A stretch of DNA of 5,573 bases from the NCBI GenBank assembly GCA_022867105.1, contig JALHVH010000237.1, positions 1 to 5,573 on the forward strand, in the 5' to 3' direction. The translations under genes and the position numbers were made by a program. Shown here piece after piece: positions 1 through 5,473 of the stretch (position 1 is the first letter of the stretch; each line of letters begins with the position of its first letter). The notes beneath the pieces are model-generated. The model ran no database searches. It was not told the DNA's origin and was given only the letters and a program-made list of their open reading frames with translations. The stretch is from Candidatus Aminicenantota bacterium. GTDB taxonomy: Bacteria; Acidobacteriota; Aminicenantia; Aminicenantales; Saccharicenantaceae.

Positions 1-956
1 CCTTCGGGGTTGTGAGCGCCGTCCAGGATGACCGGGGGCTTCCCGGACACCCACTCCAGGCGCCCCTCCCATTGTGTCCTCTCGATGCCCTCGACAAGGA
101 TCCTTTTTTCAAGGGGCTTCCACACGGTCCCCAGGACCTCGGCGGCCCGGATGGCCACCGCCGCGTTCTCCCCCTGGTGAACGCCCTGGAGGGAGGGCGC
201 GAAAGAATAGGTCGCGGAGCCGCTGTCATAGCGGAAACGGAAGCCCCGCCTGGACGACAGCAGCACGAATGAGGTCGCCGGGCCGAAGACCTCAACGAAC
301 GGCGCCCCCATCTCCCGGGCCCGGCGCCGGATCAGCCGGAAGGCTGTCCCCCGCCTGACGCCGCAGACGACGGGGACGCCCTTCTTGATGATCCCCGCCT
401 TTTCGAAGGCGATCTTGCCAAGGCTCCGGCCGAGATACTTCTGGTGGTCCTTGGAGATGGTGGTGATGACCGAGACGAGAGGGGTCACCGCGTTCGTCGC
501 GTCGAACCTCCCTCCCATTCCCACCTCCAGGACCGCGAAATCCACGCGGCTATCCCTGAAATAGGTCAGCGCCAGGGCCGTGATGACCTCGAAATAAGTG
601 GGGGGATCCGTCAGTCTCCCCGAGGCCAGGAGCTCATCGACATTTTTCCTGATCACGGCAAGTCCCCGGCAGAGCTCGCCGGGCGTGATGAGCCGTTCCC
701 CGATCCTGATCCTTTCTTCGATCCTCACGAGGTGGGGAGAGGTGTAAAGTCCGGTCCGGAAACCGTGTCCGGACAGGATCCGGGCGAGCATGGCGGCGAC
801 GGACCCCTTGCCGTTCGTCCCGGCCACGATGAGCGAGGGATATTCATGATGCGGACCGCCCAAGGACGCAAGGAGGGTCCGGATGTTCTCGAGGCCAAGC
901 TTGATGCCGAACCGCTGGAGGGACTTCAGGTAGTCCTTGGACTGTCCATAGTTCAT
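1..956 (-). CDS. folC: Folylpolyglutamate synthase / dihydrofolate synthase (FolC), C-terminus missing at window edge
   Basis: Family role: a cytoplasmic Mur-ligase-like enzyme that adds glutamate to dihydropteroate and/or folates, using ATP. Seen in the translated minus strand: the ATP-binding P-loop VAGTNGKGSV at residues 44-53; the second FolC signature EVGMGGRFDATN at 144-155; SKDHQKYLG at 168-176; FEKAGIIK at 184-191; and the C-terminal-domain motif DGAHNPE at 312-318, where the window ends. The visible 318 residues have no stop or frameshift. FolC proteins are usually about 420-430 residues, so roughly 100 are lost to the left. The ATG at 954-956 overlaps the accD stop (ATGA), with AGGG four bases upstream as a short-spaced ribosome site. 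The accD-folC order also occurs in E. coli. Whether the enzyme is mono- or bifunctional cannot be decided from sequence alone. Confidence 0.96.
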   Translation of the reverse strand, partial: MNYGQSKDYLKSLQRFGIKLGLENIRTLLASLGGPHHEYPSLIVAGTNGKGSVAAMLARILSGHGFRTGLYTSPHLVRIEERIRIGERLITPGELCRGLAVIRKNVDELLASGRLTDPPTYFEVITALALTYFRDSRVDFAVLEVGMGGRFDATNAVTPLVSVITTISKDHQKYLGRSLGKIAFEKAGIIKKGVPVVCGVRRGTAFRLIRRRAREMGAPFVEVFGPATSFVLLSSRRGFRFRYDSGSATYSFAPSLQGVHQGENAAVAIRAAEVLGTVWKPLEKRILVEGIERTQWEGRLEWVSGKPPVILDGAHNPE

Positions 957-1762
957 TGAGCCCTGTTGAGGAAAAGCCGCAGGGCCCGGATGATGTAGTT
1001 CCTCAGGTCCTTTCTCTCGACCACGTCGTCGAGCATGCCGTGGCTGAGGAGGAACTCCGAACTCTGGAAACCCTTGGGGAGCTTCTCCTTGATCGTCTGC
1101 TCGATGACCCGGGGTCCGGCGAAGCCGATCAGGGCCCGGGGCTCCGCGATGTTGATGTCCCCTAGCATGGCGAAGCTGGCGGTGGTCCCGCCCGTGGTCG
1201 GGTCGGCCAGGACGGAGATGAAGGGCACCTTCGCCTCCTCCATCATGGCGATGGCCGCGCTCGTCTTCATCATCTGCATCAGGGACATCATGCCTTCCTG
1301 CATCCGCATGCCGCCGGAACAGGAGACGACGACGACCGGCATCCTCTCCCGGATGCCCAGCTCGCAAGCCCGGGTGATCTTTTCGCCGACGACCGAGGCG
1401 ACGCTCCCCCCCATGAAGCCGAACTCCATGGCCAGGACCACGACAGGAATGCCGCCCATCGTCCCCCTTCCGGTCTGGATGGCCTCCGGCAGGCCCGTGC
1501 GCGCCTGGCTTTCCTTGAGCCTCTTGGAATACTTCTGGGAGTCCTCGAAATTCAGGAAGTCGACCGGATAGATCCTTTCGTCGAGGAGCTCGTACCGGCC
1601 GTCATCGAAGAGCAGGCAAAGCCGTTCCGCCGACGAGATGCGGAAATGAAAATTGCAGGCCGGGCAGACGGAATAATTGTCCAGGATGTCCTGCTTGTAA
1701 AGGATTCGCTGGCAGCTGTTGCAGCGCGTCCACAAGCTGTCATTCACGGTCTGTTCTTTCAA
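953..1762 (-). CDS. accD: Acetyl-CoA carboxylase carboxyltransferase subunit beta (AccD)
   Basis: Family role: the beta half of the carboxyltransferase. With AccA it moves the carboxyl group from carboxybiotin on AccB to acetyl-CoA, giving malonyl-CoA for fatty acid synthesis in the cytoplasm. Seen: an N-terminal zinc ribbon of four cysteines (C14, C17, C33, C36; CX2C-X15-CX2C), then the crotonase-like carboxyltransferase fold with FGFMGGS at 114-120, VVGEKITRA at 124-132, SGGMRMQEG at 149-157, DPTTGGTTASFAMLGD at 187-202 and GFAGPRVIEQTI at 213-224. The length of 269 residues is a little short for the family (about 280-300), mostly at the N-terminus. No in-frame ATG precedes the zinc ribbon. 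The TTG at 1760-1762 is chosen because it overlaps the upstream stop (TTGA); GTG at codon 6 is the alternative. The active-site stretch 152-174 is unusually methionine-rich. No accA is visible in the window. Confidence 0.97.
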   Translation of the reverse strand: MKEQTVNDSLWTRCNSCQRILYKQDILDNYSVCPACNFHFRISSAERLCLLFDDGRYELLDERIYPVDFLNFEDSQKYSKRLKESQARTGLPEAIQTGRGTMGGIPVVVLAMEFGFMGGSVASVVGEKITRACELGIRERMPVVVVSCSGGMRMQEGMMSLMQMMKTSAAIAMMEEAKVPFISVLADPTTGGTTASFAMLGDINIAEPRALIGFAGPRVIEQTIKEKLPKGFQSSEFLLSHGMLDDVVERKDLRNYIIRALRLFLNRAQ

Positions 1763-2238
1763 GAGGCTTTTTTTTCCTTGGACCGCTGGGGTTTCGCTTT
1801 GATCTTCAGCGAGAGGCCGGCGATGACGGAATCGGAATCGGGGAGGTCCTCCTCGATGTCCTCTTCGTCGTGGAGAAGCTGCAGGACCGAGCCGACGAAC
1901 TTGTCCGTGTCGACGGGCTTTTCAAAATAATCGGCGGCGCCGAAAGAGGAGAGCGCCTCGTGCTTGTACTGGGGGCCCCGGTACAGCCCCGTGACGATGA
2001 TCACCGGGACCCGCCCCTCGGACTCCAGGGAGATCTTCTTGGTCAGGTCGAACCCGTGGATCTTGGGCAGGATGGCCTCCAGGATGACGAGATCGGGCTT
2101 CTCGGACTTGAACTTGTCGTAGGCCTCCTGTCCGTCAGCCGCCTGGATGATCCGAAGCTTCTGGGATTTCAGGAGCTTGGACATGGTTTCCAGGCTCCGG
2201 CTGTCGTAATCGACGATCAGGACCTTCTTTCCCTCCAT
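1759..2238 (-). CDS. Single-domain receiver-like protein (probable pseudo-receiver)
   Basis: A CheY-like receiver fold fills residues 4 to about 120, followed by a 40-residue tail that is first acidic (DEEDIEEDLPDSD) and then lysine-rich. There is no DNA-binding or enzymatic output domain. Seen: LIVDYD at 7-12, where D10 is kept but the next pocket residue, normally Asp, is Tyr11; LEAILPKIHGF at 53-63, with Glu54 where the phosphoaccepting Asp normally sits; the conserved switch Thr83 (IIVTG); and Lys107 in YFEKP. In known receivers, losing the Asp and one metal-binding acid prevents normal Mg-dependent aspartyl phosphorylation, and Glu can mimic the active state. I infer a constitutive or protein-binding role. 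It is first in the operon with accD and folC and ends in a TGA that overlaps the accD start. No histidine kinase is nearby. The partner and function are unknown. Confidence 0.9.
   Translation of the reverse strand: MEGKKVLIVDYDSRSLETMSKLLKSQKLRIIQAADGQEAYDKFKSEKPDLVILEAILPKIHGFDLTKKISLESEGRVPVIIVTGLYRGPQYKHEALSSFGAADYFEKPVDTDKFVGSVLQLLHDEEDIEEDLPDSDSVIAGLSLKIKAKPQRSKEKKAS
1775..1779 (-). promoter_or_regulatory. Shine-Dalgarno candidate for the accD TTG start
   Basis: AAGGA, read on the minus strand, lies inside the last codons of the receiver gene, 12 bases before the TTG at 1762. The spacing is somewhat long. It is the best ribosome site near the accD start and supports TTG over the GTG at codon 6, which has no clear site. 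Confidence 0.5.
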
Positions 2239-2253
2239 GACGCACCAAGGCAG

Positions 2254-2282
2254 ATTGTAATTTGTTTGGACAGCGTTGTCAA
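2254..2282 (-). promoter_or_regulatory. Sigma70-type promoter for the receiver-accD-folC operon
   Basis: Reading leftward, the -35 box TTGACA (2277-2282) is a perfect consensus match. It is followed by a 17 bp spacer and the -10 box TACAAT (2254-2259), one mismatch from consensus. The expected transcription start is near 2246-2247, only 8-9 bases before the ATG at 2236-2238. The leader would be about GGTGCGTC, leaving GGTG as the only possible ribosome contact. Confidence 0.75.
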
Positions 2283-2291
2283 CGGAAACTC

Positions 2292-2311
2292 CCCCCGGAA
2301 GTCCCCCGGAA
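2292..2311 (+). repeat. Tandem direct repeat CCCCCGGAA in the divergent promoter region
   Basis: CCCCCGGAA occurs at 2292-2300 and again at 2303-2311, an 11 bp offset (about one helical turn). A further GGAA lies at 2284-2287. The repeats sit just downstream of the leftward -35 in plus coordinates and upstream of the rightward -35, a position suited to an activator or repressor site. They could also be chance in GC-rich sequence. Confidence 0.4.
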
Positions 2312-2324
2312 CACGATTATCCAG

Positions 2325-2353
2325 TTGCCGGGGCGAAAGCTTTGTGATATAGT
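2325..2353 (+). promoter_or_regulatory. Extended -10 promoter for the glycosyltransferase operon
   Basis: TTGCCG (2325-2330, 4 of 6 matches to the -35 consensus), a 17 bp spacer, and TATAGT (2348-2353, 5 of 6 matches to the -10). A TG dinucleotide one base upstream of the -10 (2345-2346) makes it an extended -10 promoter. The predicted start is at about 2360, and the ATG begins at 2361, so the transcript would have essentially no leader. This agrees with the lack of a Shine-Dalgarno there. Confidence 0.6.
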
Positions 2354-2360
2354 GCCTAAG

Positions 2361-3329
2361 ATGAACATAACAGAGCGGATAGAGATCTCCATCGTCATCC
2401 CCGTGTTCAACGAGGCCGAGAACCTCCCTGATCTCCACCGAGAGCTCCACCGCGCCTGCGCCGGGCTGAAGAGGTCCTGCGAGATCATCTTCATCGACGA
2501 CGGCAGCACGGACGGCTCCTTCGATGTCCTGAAGGAGATCCGGGCCGGGGACCCCCGGGTCAAGGTCATCCGGTTCCGGAAGAACTTCGGCCAGACCGCG
2601 GCCCTGGCGGCGGGCTTCGACCATGCCAAGGGGGAGGTCATCGTCACCCTGGACGCCGACCTTCAGAACGACCCCGACGACATCGGCGCCCTTCTCGAGA
2701 AGATGGACGCCGGTTTCGACATCGTAAGCGGCTGGAGGAAGAACAGGAAGGACCGGTTCCTCTCCCGCCGGCTGCCTTCCATCCTGGCCAACGGGCTCAT
2801 CTCCCGGATCACGGGAGTCAAGCTCCATGACTACGGCTGCACGCTGAAGGCCTTCCGGAAGGAGGTCGTCAAAAGCATCAGCCTCTACGGCGAGCTCCAC
2901 CGCTTCATTCCCGCCATCGCCAGCCACATGGGCGTCACCGTCGCCGAGATCGAGGTCCATCACAGGCCCAGGCTGCGGGGAAAGTCCAAGTACAGCATCC
3001 TCAGAACCCCCAAGGTCATGCTCGACCTCCTCACCGTCAAGTTCCTCCTGAGCTATTCCACCAAGCCCCTGCAGATCTTCGGCCTGTTCGGCATGGCCGG
3101 GGGCCTCGCCGGCGGCATCCTGGGGCTCTGGCTTTCCTACGAGCGCCTGGTCCTGAAGCACAGCATCGCCAACCGGCCTCTCCTGCTCCTGGCCGTTCTC
3201 CTCATCGTCATCGGCATCCAGTTCATCACCCTCGGGCTCATGGCCGAGATCATGATCCGGGCCTATCACGAATCCGCTTCCAAGAAGATCTACCATATCA
3301 AAGAGATTCTCGATTCCGACCGTCCATGA
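2361..3329 (+). CDS. Family 2 glycosyltransferase, polyprenyl-phosphate sugar transferase type (DPM1/GtrB/ArnC-like)
   Basis: Family role: moves a sugar from a nucleotide donor to a polyprenyl phosphate on the cytoplasmic face of the inner membrane, making a lipid-linked sugar donor. Seen in 322 residues: a GT-A domain with SIVIPVFNEAENL at 10-22, IDDGSTDGS at 45-53, the metal-binding DXD in LDADLQNDP at 97-105, DYGCTLKAF at 157-165, GELHRFIPA at 177-185 and RGKSKYS at 206-212, then two C-terminal membrane helices at about 236-258 and 273-295. This layout matches the ArnC/GtrB group; the sugar cannot be named. The ATG at 2361 is preferred because it sits just before the first beta strand. An in-frame TTG at 2262 would add 33 uncharacteristic residues and run through the promoter. 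No Shine-Dalgarno precedes the ATG. The stop overlaps the next gene (ATGA). Confidence 0.93.
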   Translation: MNITERIEISIVIPVFNEAENLPDLHRELHRACAGLKRSCEIIFIDDGSTDGSFDVLKEIRAGDPRVKVIRFRKNFGQTAALAAGFDHAKGEVIVTLDADLQNDPDDIGALLEKMDAGFDIVSGWRKNRKDRFLSRRLPSILANGLISRITGVKLHDYGCTLKAFRKEVVKSISLYGELHRFIPAIASHMGVTVAEIEVHHRPRLRGKSKYSILRTPKVMLDLLTVKFLLSYSTKPLQIFGLFGMAGGLAGGILGLWLSYERLVLKHSIANRPLLLLAVLLIVIGIQFITLGLMAEIMIRAYHESASKKIYHIKEILDSDRP

Positions 3330-4492
3330 AGATCCTCATGCTCGCCCCCGAGCCTTTCTTCCAGCCCCGGGGGACGCCCATCAGCGTTTATTTCCGGACG
3401 ATGGCCCTGTCCGACCTCGGCCACGAGGTCGACCTGATGACCTATCCCCTGGGGGAGGACGTCTCTTTCAAGAACCTGCGGATCTTCCGCGTCCGGAACG
3501 TCCTCCGGCTCAAGAAGATCAAGATCGGGCCTTCCTATGCCAAGATCCCTCTGGACGCGCTCCTAACCCTCAAGGCGGGGTTCCGGGTCCTCACGAAACG
3601 TTACGACCTCATCTTTTCCCATGAGGAAGCCGCCCTGCCGGGAGTTGTCCTGAGCAAGCTCGGCCGGGTCCCTCACATCTACGACATGCATTCCAGCCTG
3701 CCCCAGCAGCTCGAGAACTTCGAGTTCTCGAGGTCGGCGTTCCTCAAAGGGCTCTTCGCCCTGATGGAACGGTTCATCCTGAAGAACTCCCATTCCGTCA
3801 TCGTAATCTGCCCGGACCTGATGTCCAGGGTGAAGGCCGGGGGTTTCGGGGGAAAGGCCATCCTGATCGAGAACGTCGTCGATTTCCCGTCCCCGGAAGC
3901 AGGCCCGGAAGAACTGGCGCAGAAGCGCCGGGAACTCGCCCCGAACGGAGAGAAGATCATCCTCTATGCCGGCAATTTCGGCCCCTACCAGGGTGTCTCG
4001 CTTCTTCTCGAAGCGGCGGCCCTCATCCGGGAGAAGGCGGTCCTCGTGCTCCTGGGCGCCGGCCCGGCCGACCGGGCGGAATTGAAGAAGAAAGCCGATT
4101 CCCTGGGGATCGGCGATCGGGTCGTCATCCATGACCGGGTCCCCCCCTCCGAGGTCCCCCTCTTCGTGGCCCTCGCGGACGTCCTGGCCTCTCCCCGCTT
4201 GACGGGGACGAACACGCCCCTGAAGATCTACTCTTTCCTCAAGTCGGGAAAGCCTCTCGTGGCCACGAACCTCTACACGCACACCCAGGTGCTCGACGAC
4301 AGGATCGCCGTCCTCGTCGAGCCGACGCCCGAAGCGATGGCCGAAGGCCTGTCGTTCGCCCTGACCAGCCCGGAAGCGCAGCGGAGGGCCGGGGCCGCCA
4401 AAGAGCTGGCGGAAAGGGAACACACCTATTCGGCCTATAAAGAGAAGATGGACCGCTCGCTCAGGACGGCGCGCGCGAATTTCGTTCGATAG
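3326..4492 (+). CDS. GT-B glycosyltransferase, group 1 / family 4-like
   Basis: A 388-residue predicted cytoplasmic or membrane-associated sugar transferase with two Rossmann domains. N-terminal domain: MKILMLAPEPFFQPRGTP at 1-18, the glycine-rich acceptor-side start typical of the family, and IYDMHSSLP at 118-126. C-terminal donor domain from about residue 208: LYAGNFGPYQG at 213-223, LLGAGP at 242-247, and the nucleotide-sugar region TGTNTPLKIYSFLKSGKP at 293-310. Where most family-4 enzymes carry the EX7E pair, this protein has Thr295 and Ser303, so the usual second-Glu contact to the donor is absent. I believe relatives with a TNTPLKIY motif share this, from memory only. The start overlaps the preceding stop by four bases and no Shine-Dalgarno is visible, so translational coupling is likely. 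Donor and acceptor are unknown; context suggests a lipid-linked or envelope glycan. Confidence 0.9.
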   Translation: MKILMLAPEPFFQPRGTPISVYFRTMALSDLGHEVDLMTYPLGEDVSFKNLRIFRVRNVLRLKKIKIGPSYAKIPLDALLTLKAGFRVLTKRYDLIFSHEEAALPGVVLSKLGRVPHIYDMHSSLPQQLENFEFSRSAFLKGLFALMERFILKNSHSVIVICPDLMSRVKAGGFGGKAILIENVVDFPSPEAGPEELAQKRRELAPNGEKIILYAGNFGPYQGVSLLLEAAALIREKAVLVLLGAGPADRAELKKKADSLGIGDRVVIHDRVPPSEVPLFVALADVLASPRLTGTNTPLKIYSFLKSGKPLVATNLYTHTQVLDDRIAVLVEPTPEAMAEGLSFALTSPEAQRRAGAAKELAEREHTYSAYKEKMDRSLRTARANFVR

Positions 4493-4495
4493 GAG
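4491..4495 (+). promoter_or_regulatory. Shine-Dalgarno for the SDR gene
   Basis: AGGAG begins inside the TAG stop of the upstream glycosyltransferase and lies nine bases before the ATG at 4505. It is the clearest ribosome site in the window. It fixes the start of the SDR gene, whose first beta strand follows immediately. Confidence 0.8.
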
Positions 4496-4504
4496 ACGCC
4501 TTCG

Positions 4505-5473
4505 ATGCGGGCCTTCGTCACCGGAGCCTCGGGATTCATCGGGAACCATCTCGTCGAATCCCTGATCGAAACGGGCTGGAGCGTCCGCGCCCTCATCCAC
4601 GAGAACCCTCTCCGGCGCCGGAACGGGATCGAGGCCGTCCCCGGCGACATCCGCGATCCGAGCCCCTGGAAGGAAACCCTCCGGGGAACGGATGTCCTGT
4701 TCCATCTGGCGGCGGCCCTGGGCTTTTCACGCCTCTCGAAAGACAGGTTCCTCGATGTCAACGCCCGCGGGACCGAAGCCCTCATCCGAGCGGCCAGGGA
4801 CGCTGGGGTCCGGAAGATTGTCCACGTCAGCTCCGCGGGGGTCATCGGGTCCGTCAAAAAAGGTCTCAAGGCCACCGAGGATTATCCGCCAAACCCGCGG
4901 AACACCTATGACCGGACCAAGCTCGAGGCGGAACAGGCCGCGCTCCGCTTCGCGGGAGAAGGGATGGACCTCGTCGTCGTCAGGCCCGGATGGGCCTACG
5001 GCCCCGGGGACCGGAGGACCTTCAAGCTCGTCGAAGCCATCAACAGGGGGAGGTTCGCCCTCGTCGCCGCCGACAGCGGGCGCCAGACGCCGGTCTATAT
5101 CGACGACCTCGTCCGAGGACTCCGGCTCGCCGCGGAAAAGGGGAGGGCCGGGGAGATCTATCACCTGACGGGGAACGAGGTCCTGACCGTCCGCGAAATA
5201 GCGTCGGCCATCGCCGAGGCCTGCGGGGCCCGGATCCCGAAACTCGCGTTGCCGAAGTGGTCCGCGATCGCCGCCGCCTGGGTCCTGGAGAAGGCCTACG
5301 CTCCGTTCGGAAAAGAAGCGCCCCTCAACCGTTCCAGGCTCAGCTTCTTTCTCCACCCCAAGGCCCTGTCGAATGTTAAGGCCCGGAAGGAGCTTGGATT
5401 CGAACCTGCCGTCGATTTCCGGACAGGGACTAAAAAAGCCGTCGCCTGGTACCGGGAACAGGGCTGGTTATAG
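4505..5473 (+). CDS. NAD(P)-dependent epimerase/dehydratase, extended SDR family
   Basis: A 322-residue extended short-chain dehydrogenase of the kind that epimerises, dehydrates or oxidises nucleotide sugars; some relatives act on sterol-like or other alcohols. Seen: the NAD(P)-binding TGASGFIG at 6-13, DVLFHLAAA at 63-71, NARGTE at 86-91, HVSSAGV at 107-113 with likely catalytic Ser110, the YDRTK motif with Tyr135 and Lys139 (Ser-to-Tyr spacing 25, as in GalE-type enzymes), RPGWAYGPGD at 160-169 and PVYIDDLVRG at about 197-206. The full-length family core is present and intact. It starts 12 bases after the glycosyltransferase stop, with AGGAG at 4491-4495 as its ribosome site. Position at the end of a glycosyltransferase operon favours a sugar-nucleotide role. 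The sequence lacks features that would let me name the substrate, and a 3-beta-hydroxysteroid-dehydrogenase-like function is possible. Confidence 0.92.
   Translation: MRAFVTGASGFIGNHLVESLIETGWSVRALIHENPLRRRNGIEAVPGDIRDPSPWKETLRGTDVLFHLAAALGFSRLSKDRFLDVNARGTEALIRAARDAGVRKIVHVSSAGVIGSVKKGLKATEDYPPNPRNTYDRTKLEAEQAALRFAGEGMDLVVVRPGWAYGPGDRRTFKLVEAINRGRFALVAADSGRQTPVYIDDLVRGLRLAAEKGRAGEIYHLTGNEVLTVREIASAIAEACGARIPKLALPKWSAIAAAWVLEKAYAPFGKEAPLNRSRLSFFLHPKALSNVKARKELGFEPAVDFRTGTKKAVAWYREQGWL

Larger units (their letters stand above)
2239..2360. promoter_or_regulatory. Divergent intergenic control region
   Basis: These 122 bp separate the two operons and carry both promoters back to back. The -35 boxes face away from each other and are separated by 42 bp (2283-2324). 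That gap holds tandem GGAA-ending repeats. A small dyad, GACA-N4-TGTC, lies at 2269-2280 over the leftward -35 box. A regulator binding here could affect both directions, but no regulator gene with a DNA-binding domain is in the window. Confidence 0.6.

Noticed and set aside
444..959. Plus-strand open frame over the folC region
   Set aside because: The minus strand has all FolC signatures in one frame; the plus translation is His/Arg/Gly-rich and unrecognisable.
1035..1571. Plus-strand open frame over accD
   Set aside because: It is antisense to the strongly conserved AccD catalytic domain and shows no domain of its own.
1768..1775. T8 run on the plus strand as a transcription terminator
   Set aside because: No GC-rich hairpin precedes it on the plus strand, and the minus strand reads it as Lys codons of the receiver gene.
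2262..2360. N-terminal extension of the family 2 glycosyltransferase from a TTG at 2262
   Set aside because: It would put both the tandem repeats and the extended -10 promoter inside the coding region and add 33 residues not typical of the family. The ATG at 2361 starts directly before the first conserved strand.
2217..3296. Long minus-strand open frame antisense to the family 2 glycosyltransferase
   Set aside because: Composition is dominated by Gly, Asp, Glu, Pro and Val with no recognisable motif. It is the expected mirror of a GC-rich gene, and the plus strand carries clear GT-A motifs.
3563..4705. Long minus-strand open frame antisense to the GT-B glycosyltransferase
   Set aside because: It spans two well-supported plus-strand genes and their junction and is Arg/Gly/Asp-rich without domains, so it is a shadow of GC-rich third positions.
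4727..5356. Minus-strand open frame antisense to the SDR gene
   Set aside because: Low-complexity Gly/Pro/Asp-rich translation without motifs; the plus strand has a complete SDR motif set.
4505..5473. Assignment of the SDR to HpnA (hopanoid-associated sugar epimerase)
   Set aside because: Length and fold fit, but I do not see the ADYRLW-type segment I associate with HpnA, and no hopanoid genes are nearby, so only the superfamily is called.
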